DNA of 44,454 nucleotides. It comes from Pirellulaceae bacterium. Lineage in GTDB: Bacteria; Planctomycetota; Planctomycetia; Pirellulales; Thermoguttaceae. The position numbers were made by a program, and so were the translations under genes. Below, one piece after another: positions 28,611 to 39,800 of the stretch (position 1 is its first letter; the number at the start of each line of letters is the position of its first letter). The notes under the pieces are model-generated. The model did no database searches. It was not told the origin of the DNA and saw nothing but the letters and a program-made list of their open reading frames with translations. The DNA lies in the NCBI GenBank assembly GCA_012744395.1, contig JAAYCB010000246.1:1-44454 (forward strand), written 5' to 3'.

Positions 28611-28650
28611 AACTCCGTCGGGGCGTGTTGTCGCGGCGGAGTTTTCTCCT
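28611..28650 (+). terminator. Rho-independent terminator after the small coiled-coil gene
   Basis: AACTCCGTCG (28611-28620) pairs with CGGCGGAGTT (28634-28643), a 10-bp stem with one G-U pair and a 13-nt loop. It is followed directly by a T-rich stretch (TTCTCCTTTCTT). It lies 37 nt after the stop at 28574. Confidence 0.7.
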
Positions 28651-28766
28651 TTCTTGGGGGGCTGGTTTCCGAGAATCCCGCCCGCGGATTGCGGGTTTCC
28701 CCCCCTCGGAATACGATGGAATGTAGAAGTTCTGCGCCGTTTGGGATAATCGAGGAGTCACACCGC

Positions 28767-30242
28767 ATGGCCGAAGCCAAAGCCGAGCGATTGGCCAACC
28801 GGGCCGTCGACCTGGGATTGGTCACCGATCGCCAGGTCCAGGATATCTGGACCGAGCTGGGTAGCCGCAACGTCGCCACGGACGACTTCTTCCAGTTGTG
28901 TGTCCGTCGCGGGGCGTTGACGAACTACCAGGTCGAGTTGCTGACCAAGGGGGAGCGCCGCGGGTATTTCTACGGCGACTACAAGATTCTCTACATGGTG
29001 GGGGCCGGCACGTTTGCCCGCGTGTTCCGGGCGAGCCATCGCCAGACCGCGGAGACCTATGCGGTCAAGGTCCTCCGCCGCCGCTACAGCGACAGCAACA
29101 CGCAGTCGAGCCAGTTCGTCCGGGAAGGCCAATTGGGCAAGTCGTTGCAGCACCCGAACGTGGTTGCGGTGCACGAAGTCACGTCGGCGGACCGCGCGCA
29201 CTTCATTGTGATGGACTTCGTCGAGGGCTGGAACCTCCGCGACTTCGTCAGGATTCGCCGCCGCATCGAGCCGCTGGAGGCAACGCGGATCATGGCGGAC
29301 GTGGCGCGCGGCCTGGATTACGCGCACCAGCAGGGGCTCGCCCACCGCGACATGAAGATGACGAATGTCCTGGTCTCCAGTCGCGGGCAGGCCAAACTGG
29401 CGGATTTCGGCCTGGCGTCGATCAGCGACGAGCTGAGCAATGAGATGATCGCCGAGATGGACATCCCCAACACCCGCACGATCGAATACGCGGCACTCGA
29501 GCGGGCCACCGGCGTCCGCCGGGACGACACGCGGAGCGACCTGTTCTTCCTGGGCTGCATCTATTACCACATGCTCACCGGCCAGTCGCCGCTGGCGGAG
29601 CCGAAGGACAAGTACCACCGGATCAGCCGGGCCCGGTTCGAGGACATCGTGCCGATCCAGCAGGTTCTGCCGAACCTCCCCCAGCCGGTGCTGCTGGTGG
29701 TCAAGCGGGCGATGCAGCTCGACCCCGATCGCCGCTACCAGACGCCCGACAAGATTCTCAACGACTTGGAATCGCTTCTTGGACGGATGACCGGCAAGTC
29801 GGTGGAATCGGGCGAGGGGGCCGCCGCGGCCCAGGCCGCCCACGCGCCGGAGCAGCCGCTGAAGAACCTCGTCCTCGTCGAGGGCAACCCGAAGCGCCAG
29901 GATCTGCTCCGCGGCGCGCTGGGCAAGGTCGGGTTCGCCGTCGCCGCGTCCGCCGACCCCTACGGAGCGATCGGGCGGTTCTTTGAAAACCCGCTGGTTG
30001 CCGACGGCCTGGTGATCAACGCCCAGGATGTCGGCCAGCCGGCGCTCGACGCATTCAACCGGCTGGCGCGGAACGAGAAGACGAAGCAGGTGCCGATCGT
30101 TCTCTTGCTCGACGAGCCGCAGAAGGACTGGGAGGCCAAGGCCGAAACCAGCCCCAATCGCGTCGTTCTGCACATGCCCGTGAAGGTCAGCGATCTTCGC
30201 TCGACCCTCGACAAGATCATCCCCGAAAAACCCTCTACGTAA
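28767..30242 (+). CDS. Ser/Thr protein kinase with C-terminal degenerate receiver domain
   Basis: A 491-residue cytoplasmic kinase. Residues 1-65 or so form a helical N-terminal extension (ERLANRAVDLGLVTDRQVQD). The kinase domain has G-loop VGAGTFARVF, VAIK-type lysine K101, HRDMKMTNV with D195, and ADFGLAS with D213. The APE motif is replaced by EYAALERATG, as in many planctomycete kinases. Residues 370-490 form a receiver-like fold, but the acidic pair is EG, the phospho-acceptor position reads Asn/Ala (GLVINAQDVG), and only the MPVK lysine is kept, so it is a pseudo-receiver. No membrane segment. The start is ATG 28767 with GAGGAG 10 nt upstream. Its stop is 17 nt before the NagB-PIG-L gene, suggesting cotranscription. 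Confidence 0.9.
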   Translation: MAEAKAERLANRAVDLGLVTDRQVQDIWTELGSRNVATDDFFQLCVRRGALTNYQVELLTKGERRGYFYGDYKILYMVGAGTFARVFRASHRQTAETYAVKVLRRRYSDSNTQSSQFVREGQLGKSLQHPNVVAVHEVTSADRAHFIVMDFVEGWNLRDFVRIRRRIEPLEATRIMADVARGLDYAHQQGLAHRDMKMTNVLVSSRGQAKLADFGLASISDELSNEMIAEMDIPNTRTIEYAALERATGVRRDDTRSDLFFLGCIYYHMLTGQSPLAEPKDKYHRISRARFEDIVPIQQVLPNLPQPVLLVVKRAMQLDPDRRYQTPDKILNDLESLLGRMTGKSVESGEGAAAAQAAHAPEQPLKNLVLVEGNPKRQDLLRGALGKVGFAVAASADPYGAIGRFFENPLVADGLVINAQDVGQPALDAFNRLARNEKTKQVPIVLLLDEPQKDWEAKAETSPNRVVLHMPVKVSDLRSTLDKIIPEKPST

Positions 30243-30259
30243 ACGGTCCCCTCAACATC

Positions 30260-32605
30260 ATGCCCGAATTGCAGCTGACACCCGTCGAAACCCGCGCCCT
30301 GGAACAATCGCCCCTCGATCCGATCTACACCCCCGACGAGAAGATCCCCGTGATTACGGTGAGCAATTTCCCGGCTCTCGGCCGGCTCATCGCGATGCGG
30401 TTTATCGAGTGGGTCCAGGCGAACCCGGGAGGAGTCATCGCTCTGCCGACCGGCAAGACTCCCGAGCACTTCATCAAGTGGGTCGAACGCCTGCTGACGA
30501 CATGGGACGCGCCGGAGACCCGCGCTCTGCTCGAAGAGAGCGGCGTCGACCCGGGCCGGAAACCCGACATGAGGAGCCTGCACTTCGTCCAGATCGACGA
30601 ATTCTACCCGATCCCGCCGACCCAGAAAAACAGCTTCTATCATTACGTCCGGAAGTACTATCTCCGCGGCTTCGGCCTCGACCCGAAGAAGGCGATGTTG
30701 ATGAACTGCGCGGAGATCGGGCTCCGGCCCGGCGAGACCCTCGCCTCGGCCTGGCCCGATTCCAGGGTCGATCTCTCGTTGCGGACGCGGCACGCCGTGA
30801 CGGACCTGGAACGCGTGCAGGAGGACGTAATCGCCAGAATCGACGACTGGTGCCGCCGGCACGAGGAGCAGATTCGCTCGTTGGGCGGCCTCGGGTTCTT
30901 TCTCGGAGGCATCGGCCCCGACGGCCACGTGGGCTTCAACATCCGCGGCTCGGACCACCTCTCCACGACGCGGCTGATGGCGACCAATTACGAGACCCAG
31001 GCCGCCGCGGCCGGCGATCTGGGGGGCATCGAGGTCGCCCGCCAGCGACTGGTGATCACGATCGGACTGGGCACGATCACCTACAATCCCCAGTGTGCGG
31101 CGATCATCATCGCCGCGGGCGAAGCGAAGGCCGGGGTGATCGCCGACGCCGTCGAGGGCAAAGAATCGATTCGCATCCCCGCCAGCGCGCTCCGCACGCT
31201 CCCCAACGCCCGGTTCTATGTCACGCTGGGAGCCGCCAGGAAGCTCGGCCGCCGGCAGGTGGCCCTCGTCTCCAAGGCCGGCCAGTTCACCGACGAGCAG
31301 TTGGAGCGGGCGGTGATCGACCTGGCCCTGGCCAGGAACAAGCGGATCCTCGACTTGACGGAGGTCGAGGCCGGGCAGGCTCCGATGCTGCGGATGGTCC
31401 TCGGCGGCCGGCAGCAGTCGATGGCCGACGCCGCGGCGATGGTTTACGAGCGGATCGTCGAGAGAATCAACCGCGGCAGCCAGTCCAGCCAGGAAACGCG
31501 ATTCCTCCACACCGAGCCGCATCACGACGACCTGATGCTCGGGATCATGCCGCACATCGTGCGGAACATGCGGAACCCGACCAACGACCATTACTTCGTA
31601 ACCCTGACCAGCGGGTTCACCGCGGTCACCAACCTGTTCATGCTCCGGCAGTTGGAGGGGCTCAAGGAGTGGATCGATTCGGAGACGTTCCGCGCGCTCT
31701 ACGCGGAAGGCTATTTCGACGCCGACAGCGAGCAGGGCCGCAACCGCGACGTCTGGCAGTATCTCGACGGCATCGCCGCCAAGAACGAGGACATGCGCGC
31801 CGAGGGCGCCGCGCGGAGGCTCCTCCGCAACCTCATGGAGGTCTACGACGAGAGCAGCCTCACGGCGATCCGCGATCGGATGACCGAACTGGAGCACTAC
31901 TTCAGCAGCGTCTACCCGGGCAGGAAGGACCCCGAGGCGATCCAGCGGCTCAAGGGGATGTGCCGCGAATGGGAGGCGGAGACCTTGTGGGGCTATTTCG
32001 GCTGGCAATGCTCCCACATCCGGCACCTCCGCCTGGGGTTTTACACCGGCGACGTGTTTGTCCCCGAACCGACCGTGGAACGCGACGTCAAGCCGGTGCT
32101 CCGCCTCCTGGAGGATGTCCAGCCGGAGGTCATCTCCTGCGCGCTGGACCCCGAGGCGAGCGGCCCCGACACCCACTACAAGGTGCTCCAGGCAATTAGC
32201 GAGGCGGCCGGACAATACATCGAGAAGTGCCCGCAGGCCAACCTGCGAATCTGGGGCTACCGCAACGTCTGGTACCGGTTCCATCCCAGCGAGGCCAACG
32301 TCTACGTGCCGGTTTCCCTCAACATGTTCTCCAACATGGAGAGCGCGTTCCTCAACACGTTCGTCTCGCAGAAGGAAGCCTCCTTCCCCAGCTACGCCCA
32401 CAACGGACCGTTCTGCGAACTGGCCCAGTCGATTCAGGTCGAGCAGTACCAGATGCTCAAGACCTGCCTTGGCCGGGCGTGGTTCGCCGAGCATCCCAGC
32501 CCGCTGATCCGCGGCGCCCGCGGATTCGTCTACCTCCGCGAAATGGACATGGCGGAATTCCGCCAGACCGCCCGGACCCTCCGCAAGGCGGCCGAAGACG
32601 TCTGA
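30260..32605 (+). CDS. Fusion of glucosamine-6-phosphate deaminase (NagB-like) and PIG-L/LmbE deacetylase
   Basis: A 781-residue cytoplasmic protein. The NagB-like half (1-380) has IALPTGKTPE (sugar-phosphate loop), IDEFYPIP with D113 and GIGPDGHVGFN with D221 and H223. The Glu that completes the catalytic triad in E. coli NagB (E148) is Ile228 here. The second half (about 410-780) is a PIG-L zinc deacetylase: TEPHHDDLML (H421, D423, D424) and a distal zinc-ligand candidate H639 in PDTHYKVLQA. Such fusions could deacetylate and deaminate an amino sugar in one chain, replacing NagA plus NagB, but the triad change makes the deaminase activity uncertain. It probably shares a transcript with the kinase. 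Confidence 0.88.
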   Translation: MPELQLTPVETRALEQSPLDPIYTPDEKIPVITVSNFPALGRLIAMRFIEWVQANPGGVIALPTGKTPEHFIKWVERLLTTWDAPETRALLEESGVDPGRKPDMRSLHFVQIDEFYPIPPTQKNSFYHYVRKYYLRGFGLDPKKAMLMNCAEIGLRPGETLASAWPDSRVDLSLRTRHAVTDLERVQEDVIARIDDWCRRHEEQIRSLGGLGFFLGGIGPDGHVGFNIRGSDHLSTTRLMATNYETQAAAAGDLGGIEVARQRLVITIGLGTITYNPQCAAIIIAAGEAKAGVIADAVEGKESIRIPASALRTLPNARFYVTLGAARKLGRRQVALVSKAGQFTDEQLERAVIDLALARNKRILDLTEVEAGQAPMLRMVLGGRQQSMADAAAMVYERIVERINRGSQSSQETRFLHTEPHHDDLMLGIMPHIVRNMRNPTNDHYFVTLTSGFTAVTNLFMLRQLEGLKEWIDSETFRALYAEGYFDADSEQGRNRDVWQYLDGIAAKNEDMRAEGAARRLLRNLMEVYDESSLTAIRDRMTELEHYFSSVYPGRKDPEAIQRLKGMCREWEAETLWGYFGWQCSHIRHLRLGFYTGDVFVPEPTVERDVKPVLRLLEDVQPEVISCALDPEASGPDTHYKVLQAISEAAGQYIEKCPQANLRIWGYRNVWYRFHPSEANVYVPVSLNMFSNMESAFLNTFVSQKEASFPSYAHNGPFCELAQSIQVEQYQMLKTCLGRAWFAEHPSPLIRGARGFVYLREMDMAEFRQTARTLRKAAEDV

Positions 32606-32670
32606 CAACGAATCGATGGCATCCGGCAGGCGCCTGGCTGAGGCGTCTTCCGTCCCGCTGGAAATCCACG

Positions 32671-33441
32671 ATGAACCAGAACTACTGCCCGGCGTGCGGC
32701 GAGCCGATCTCCGCGGAGCAGATGAACCTGGCGGAGGGCGTGGCGCTCTGCCCGAGCTGCGGCCAGTTGTCGCGGCTGGCAGACGTGCTCAACGCCGCCG
32801 GGCCCGCCGCGGAGCTTCTCGAGCAGACGCCGCCGGGGTGCCGGGTCAGCATGTGGGGCCAGGAAATCCGCGTTCTCGCGCCGCTCCGCTCGGGCGGCGC
32901 GCTGATCGGAACGCTGTTCTTCGCGCTGTTCTGGAACGGCATCGTTTCGGTCTTCCTGCTGATCGCGCTGGCCGGCCTCTACACGAACCTTGTCGGCCCC
33001 CTGCCGGTCTGGTTTCCCGCCCCGAAAATGGATCATCCGATGCCGCTGGGCATGACCCTGTTTCTCTGCGTGTTCCTGCTCCCGTTTATCGCCATCGGAG
33101 CTTCGCTTCTGGCCACGGCGCTGCTCTACGCGGCCGGCAAGATCGAGGTGCGGATCGGCCACCAGGAAGCGGTCGTCCGCACCGGGATTGCCTTTCTCGC
33201 CTGGAGCCGCCGATTCGATCCGACCCAGGTCCGCCGCCTTGAAGTGGGAACCACCTCGTGGGAAACCAACGGCCGGCCCGGCCGAACCGTCGTCGTCGAG
33301 GCGGACCGCCAGCTGAAGTTCGGCTCGCTCCTGACCGACCAGCGCCGCGAGTGGATGCGGGCGATTCTGCATGTGCTGCTCGTTCAGCCCGGGGCCCGCC
33401 AGCGCGACGAGATTCTCGCCCGGGCCAGGCAGGCGTTTTGA
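32671..33441 (+). CDS. Zinc-ribbon membrane protein of unknown function
   Basis: A 256-residue protein. An N-terminal zinc ribbon (C6-x2-C9 ... C27-x2-C30) is followed by a linker, then two hydrophobic stretches of membrane length (about 76-105 and 125-150; GTLFFALFWNGIVSVFLLI and MTLFLCVFLLPFIAIGASL), and a C-terminal beta-rich domain of about 100 residues (KIEVRIGHQEAVVRTGIAFL) that resembles membrane PH-like folds. The start is ATG 32671; the frame runs upstream to 32227 but there it is shadow of the NagB-PIG-L gene. It lies 65 nt after that gene. Function unknown. Confidence 0.8.
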   Translation: MNQNYCPACGEPISAEQMNLAEGVALCPSCGQLSRLADVLNAAGPAAELLEQTPPGCRVSMWGQEIRVLAPLRSGGALIGTLFFALFWNGIVSVFLLIALAGLYTNLVGPLPVWFPAPKMDHPMPLGMTLFLCVFLLPFIAIGASLLATALLYAAGKIEVRIGHQEAVVRTGIAFLAWSRRFDPTQVRRLEVGTTSWETNGRPGRTVVVEADRQLKFGSLLTDQRREWMRAILHVLLVQPGARQRDEILARARQAF

Positions 33442-33516
33442 GTTCTCACCCGCCTGCCGGTATGCGATCGCGGTCCGAAAAACAGGGCGGACTGCCGCGG
33501 GGCGGGCAGCCGGCCA

Positions 33517-33798
33517 TCATCCGCCCGGTTCCCCACTACCGCCTTCCCGCGACCTGCTCTCCGCACCGGTCGCCGCGTAGGCCTGGAGCAGAGCGAGAAC
33601 GAGGCCCGCGGCGGCCACGCCGGCAACCACGATCACGGCGAGCACGAAATAGCCCACCGCCTCGGTCATCCCCAGCCAGTTGAGCACGCCAAAAGTCACC
33701 CCGATCGCGGCAATCGCCCCAAACAGCCCGGCAAGGCTGAACTGCGGCGGGCGGACGCCGAGCCGGGTCCGGCCCTGTTCGATCGATGACGGTTCCAT
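33517..33798 (-). CDS. Small two-helix membrane protein
   Basis: A 93-residue protein with a polar N-terminus (MEPSSIEQGRTRLGVRPPQ), then FSLAGLFGAIAAIGVTFGVL and a second hydrophobic stretch AVGYFVLAVIVVAGVAAAG. The FSLAGLF start of the first helix is common in small planctomycete membrane proteins. AAAGGGAG lies about 10 nt before the ATG at 33798. It follows the giant membrane protein on the same strand with a 33-nt gap, so it is likely its operon partner. Function unknown. Confidence 0.75.
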   Translation of the reverse strand: MEPSSIEQGRTRLGVRPPQFSLAGLFGAIAAIGVTFGVLNWLGMTEAVGYFVLAVIVVAGVAAAGLVLALLQAYAATGAESRSREGGSGEPGG

Positions 33799-33831
33799 GG
33801 TCTCGATGCTCCCTTTGAAGACGGCCGTTGT

Positions 33832-36800
33832 TCAGCGTTTGGTCAGATCGCGTCCGTTCCCCGGCAGGAGATCGCGCCGCTGCCAGTTCCAGAACCGCTC
33901 GAAGGTCTCGAGAATCTGTGGTTTCTTCTTCTCGAACACCATGAAGAAGGCAAAAATGGCAATTCCCAACAGCAGCAGCGAGACCCCCAGGACCCACGTG
34001 TGCTGCTGATCGATGCCCGCGTAATAAATCAGCGAAACGATCACCAGCGCCAGCGACGTGAACCCGACGATCACAAACGAGCGGATGCGGAGGAAGACAC
34101 CGGCCAGGACCCCCAGCACGGCCAGCGCGACGAGCGCCAGCGGCATCCAGGGCGTGCGGCCGATCTCCCAGAGAAACTCGGCCGACGAGGTCAAATAGAC
34201 GAACGAGAGCGCCATGTAGCGCATGCCCGCGGCAACCCCGCCGGGCAGTTCCCGGTGATGAATCTGCTCGGCCACGAGAATCGCCAGGCCGATCGGGATG
34301 CCGTAGAGCTGGACGTGCTCGGCCAAGCCGAGGTCCATCCGTTGCCAGAGCAGGCAGAAGGCGGCCGAGAGGCTGCCCAGGGCAAGGAAGCTGAACGCCT
34401 TCGACCGCTTCGTCGCGGCCAGAACCCCGTAGAACAGGCTGGCGAAGAACCAGACCGCCGGGCTGCTGCCGGCCAGCGACGAAGCCGGATGGACCTGGCT
34501 GGGAATCCAGTATCCGACGGCCGGCACGAGCGGCAAGAAGACCGCGGTGTTGGCCAGCGGCTCGCCCAGCACCGGCATCCCCAGGCGGTGAAACCATTCG
34601 CTCAGGCCGGCGCCGAGAAACGCAATGCCGATCACCAGCAGCATCCAGTACTGCTCCATCAGGCCAAGCTGGAATAGGTTCGGCTCGGCCAGGTAGAGGT
34701 GCAGGGCAATCAGCCCGCCGATCGCTTCGCTCGCGTAGACATAGAACGTCCGCCCTCGTCCGCTGAGCCTCAACGGGTCCCGCGCCGGCGAGACGGCGAA
34801 TGTCAGGAGGGCGACGATCAGGCCGGCCAGGGCCGCCGTCACGCAGACCACCGACCAGGTGGCCATCGGCGCCCCCCCCTCCGGCTCGAAGAGCCACGCT
34901 TCCTGGATCAGGATCGCCGCCAGCGCGACGCCGGCCAGGCCGCCAAGCCCCGCGGTCATCCTCCGCCCGCAGACGGCCCAGGGGTCGCCTTCCGCCGCGA
35001 TCCGCGGGAGGACGACGCCGGCAACGAGCACCATCAAGATCGCCGCCACCATCAGCACGGCCGTCTGGTTGAGCATGTTGACGTCAGCCGCGGGCAGCCA
35101 GGCCCAGCCGACCGTCGCCAGGAGGAGCGCGGCGGCGGCCAGCGCCGCATAGCGCCAGCCCGCCTGGAAGCGGCCGGACGTGCCACGAGCCATCAGCCAC
35201 GCCGCCGGCAGCAGGGCCGCCGCGGCCAGCGGCCCCGACCACCGCCCCGGCCCAAGCCAGGCGAGCCCGGGGCGGACCAGCGCGTCGAACGAACCGGTCA
35301 ACGCCGTGGCGATCGCCAACACGCCGGCCGTTGCCGCCAGGGCGAATTGCGCCGGCACGAAGCCGTTGCCGCTCTCTTCGACCTCTTCGCCCTCCTCCCC
35401 GGCCGGCTCCCCAGCCCAGGGCAAATACCCGCTCCGCAGCAGCCCGAACGCGGCCGCCGCGGCCAGCGCGTAGCCGGCCAGCTCGGGCCCGGCCAACCAG
35501 CAGAACGGGCCCGGGCCGGCCGCCCGGGCGTCGAGCCCGCAGGCCACCGCAAACAGGCCCAGACAATAAAGTCCCATAAGCCAGCGCGGCGACCGGTCGA
35601 TCGCCAGTCGCAGGACCAGCGCCAGCGCAACCGCCACAATCGCCGTCCACGTCCATCGATCGGCGATTGGGTGGGCGATTGCCTCTAGATCGAGCGTCAC
35701 GAGGACCGCCGCCAGGCCGGCCAGCAACACCAGCGCGGCATGGACGGCAAGTTCGGCAAAGCAGACCTCGCGTTCGCCCAGCGGCAGGCGAGCCACCCTT
35801 GCCGGCGCCAGCCGGGCGGCGATCGTCCAGAGGATTGCCGCGGCCGCCAGGCAGATCGCATTCGTCTCCACAAGGCCCGCCAGCGGATGCTCCCGCCAGG
35901 CGAGCCAGGCGACCGTGCCGGCCACGTTCACGAGCAGGCCGGAGAGGAGGACATCCTCGGCGTGCCGCCGCCAGATGGCGGCGCCGCCCGCCCCCAGGGC
36001 CGCCGCCAGCGCGAGGCCGCCGGCCCAGTACGGGCGCTGCGGATCCGCGCCGCACCAGGCAAGTCCGGCGACCACCGCTGAGAGCGCCAGGCCGAAATGC
36101 CAGAGCCGCGCCGATTCGGGCTGGAAGACCTCGCCGAGCCGTGCCAAGGCCGGACGGGCGGACGGGCGAGAACCCGCCCGGCCGACCGCCGCGCCGACCG
36201 CCAGCAGCAGCAGCGCCGCCACGGACCAGAACGCGATCATCACATGGTAAGGCAGCCACTCGTCCAGGGCAAACCAGGCCGTCCACCGCAGCGAACCGGC
36301 CCCCAGCAGCACGCCGGCGGCACCGAGCCCGCCGCCAATCGCGTGGATCACCCGCCGCGGCCGCGTCTCCGACAGGTACCAGCCGGCAGCCACGAAGGCC
36401 AGCCCAACGGCGACCGCGCCGGGCCCCGAACCGATCTGCATCAGCCAACCGGCGGGCAGCTCGCCGGGCAAGGTGAGCAGGGCAACCAGCGCCGGCGCGA
36501 CAATCGCTGCGGCCCCCGCGCTGGTCAGGGCGATTTGGAGAGCCAGCAGCGGCCCGCTCCAGACCTGCCGTTCCTGGAGCCTGGAGAGGCGATTGCCCAC
36601 GCCCAGCCAGGCCAGCGCCACGGCGGCGCCCGCGATCACGTTGGCTTCGACCAGCAGGAGGAGGCTCGACCAGTCGTCGAGCACCGCCCGGTAGTAGCTG
36701 ACCGTCAGGGACGCCGCCAGGTTGACGCCCAGCCCGGCGACAAACGCCCACGCCTCTTGTCGCCGCCAGACGCCCATGCTCGCGGCGGCGGCCGCGGCCA

Positions 36801-39800
36801 GGCCGATTGCCGCGGCGGCCCACAGGCCTTCTTCTTTCGGCTGCAACAGGCCGGCGGCCACAAGCCCAAGCAGCACGGCCAGCGCGCCCGAGGCGATCAC
36901 CCAGACGTTGGCCGCGCGGACCAGCGCCTGCGGCGGCCCTTCCGCCCCGGCGGCATGCACGTGCGCGGAGAGCCACCACGTCGCAATCGCGATCATCACG
37001 GCATAAGCGGCCCACCCGAGCATCATCATGTGGAACCCCCAGAGCTGGCCGTGGGCGGCCAGCCCCAGCGGGCCGCTCAGCGCGGCCACCGTGCAGGCCG
37101 CCAGGCCGATCAGCGCCAGCCCGGCCAGTCCGGCCACGTCGGCGGGCACGGGGCGGCCCACGTCCAACTGGTGGAAAACGGTCGCCCCGACCACCGCCAG
37201 GAAGGCAAGCCATCCGAGCCAGCCGCCGGCCGCGGCCGAAATCGACGACGGGCTCGTGGGCAAATCAAACAACAGGCCAAACAGGCCGGGGACGAGCACC
37301 AGCCCGGCCGCCGCCGCTCCGATCCCCAGTTGCAGCCGCATCAACAGCGAGGCCCGGCCGGGCCGCTGCTCGCGCCAAACGTCGACCCACCTGCGGGCAA
37401 CCATCCAGGCGGTCGCCCAGGCGGCCCCCGTGATCGCCACAGAGTACCAGACGAGCGCCCACTCGACCGCGCCGAGGCGGCCGACCGGCGGCATCCAGCA
37501 GGCCAGACCGGCGCTCAGCTGGGCAACCAGTCCGGCCGAGAAGGCATAGCCGCTCGACGACTCGCGCCAGGCCAACACGACCAGCGCCGCAATCGACACC
37601 AGGAGGGGAACCAGGTAGGAAGACGCGGGCGCCAGTTGGCTGAAGAAGCTGCCGGCGGCCGGGCCGGCCGGCGGCGTGCCGCTCAGCGGGAGCAGCGCCG
37701 CAAGCACGGTGATCGCCAAGACCGGAACGAGCGTCGTCAAGAGCACGATCGCTCGGGCCAGGCGCGGTCCTGACGGGCCAATTTCGATCCTCGCGCCCGC
37801 CGCGGTGGCCAGCCGCTCGAGCGGCCGCCGGCAGGCGACCAAGGCCGTGGCGGCCGCCAGCGCGGCGGCCGAGGCCCAGCGGAGCGCCGAGGCGGCGTCC
37901 AGGTTGCTCCCCACCGCCGCGCCCCCAAGCCACGGCGCGGTCCCCAGCAGAATCAGGCCGGCGGCCAAATCCGCCTCGCGCCACCGGCTCCAGGCGGCGA
38001 CGGCGCAAGTTGCCGCCAATCCGCCCCAAAGCAGCCAGGCGGCCGGCGAGGCGGCCTGCCGCAGCGCGGCGGCGGCAAAAGTCGCCGGCACACTGCCCAT
38101 CTCATGGCCGATCGCCGGAATCACCGCTCCGGCAGCGACTAGCAACTGCGCTCCACATAGCGCCCCGGCCACGACCCGATCGAGGCTCGGCCACTCGGGA
38201 TCGATCAGCCTGGCCGCCGGTTCGAACCGGCGCAGGCCCGCCCTGGCCGCCGCCCAGCCAAGGCACACGATCGCCAGCGACGCGCCATAAGTCTGCCAGG
38301 TCCGCAGATCGAGAAAGTCGATCTGGCCGGAGGCGTTCCACGGATGCGATTTCATCCAGGCCGACGCGGCAGTCACGCTGGCCAGGCAGATCACCGCCTG
38401 CGCGGCGGTCACCAGGCCGGGCCAGCGGTTCATCGCCGCCACCACCAGCCAGATCGCCGACAGCCAGAACAGGCACAGCGACAGGTTCAGCGCGTGATCC
38501 CAGGAGGAGACGAGCAGCAGCGGCAGGGCCAGCGTCGAGGAGACGAGCGCCGACTGGCTGACCGGTCCGAGCAAAACTCTCGTGATTCGTTCTTGGGGAG
38601 CCTGCGACGCGGCTGTCAGCCCGAAACGCGTCGCCAGGGTCGCCGCCACGGCGAGGGTCGCGTGCAGCAGCGCCGCGTCGAGCCAGGGCTCGCGGAGCGC
38701 GCTAGGGTAATTATAGACAAGGCTGTGGGCAAGGCCGAGAAACACCAGGCCCGACCCGATCCACGTCCGTTCCGGCGAGGTCCGCGTCCAGGCGTTCACC
38801 AGCCAGGCGGCGGCCGCGGCGGCAAACGCCGCCACGGTCCACGGGGAGCCGGTGATTTGATCAAGCTTGGGCAGCAGGACGACCGCCGCGGCGGCCACGG
38901 TCAGCGCTGCCACGATGTCGGCCATGTCGACGACGGGCATCCGGTAGGCGTCAACGAGCCGCTTTGCCGTAACCAGTGGTTTCGTATCAGACGGCGTCCC
39001 CCCGGCCAACCGGCCCAAGCCGCAGGCCGCCAGCGCCAGCCCAAGCGCCTCGATGCCCAGCGCGCCGATCCACACCGGCGATGGCGTGGGCGCGATCCAA
39101 TACAGCCCCCAGGCGAGCGATCCGGTCAGCAGGGCCAGCCCCGCGTGGGCCAGCGCCGGCAGCCTGATCCAGCCGTTAACCGCCAGGGATGCGGCGCCGT
39201 AGGCCCCGAAGACGGCCATCGCCATCGGCACGGCCCGGCCGCCTTCATCGCCGGCGGCCCAAGCCGACGCGCTGAGGCTGACAACGGCCGCAACACCGGC
39301 GCCGATCGCGTAGACGCGGGCGTCCCCGGCCCGCTTGGCCCGCGCCAGCATCGCGGCGGCCCCCGCCAGCAGACCGCAGAACACCGCCAGAATCGGCCCG
39401 CTCGCGCCGCCGGCGGCCGTGCGAATCATCGCCGCGGCCAGCCCGTCGGACGGCACTGCCGGCAGACCGCCGCTGATCCAGTGGTAGCCCACCAGCCAGG
39501 CGACCGCCCCGGTGGCAATCGCGCCGCCGTGCGCCCAGGGAAAGCGGCATTGAAAGGCGATCCACGCCAATCCGCACGTATCGAGCAGGGCGACGGCGAG
39601 CACCAGCTTCGGCAGGGGCCAGGCCATCGCCAACCCGCCGACCAGGCCGAGGATCGAAGCCAGGGCGACCGCGGTGGCCGCCGCCCGCCACGAGGCCAGG
39701 CCCGCGCGGCCCGCCAGCCGTTGGTTGAGCGTCAGCGCGAACGCCAGGACCATCGCCGCCGCGATCGAGATTCCGATCGAAAGCCAATCGGCGGCGGCCG

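Noticed and set aside
28758..32608. Minus-strand frames (471 and 882 residues) opposite the kinase and NagB-PIG-L genes
   Set aside because: The plus-strand genes carry complete catalytic motifs; the antisense frames carry none.
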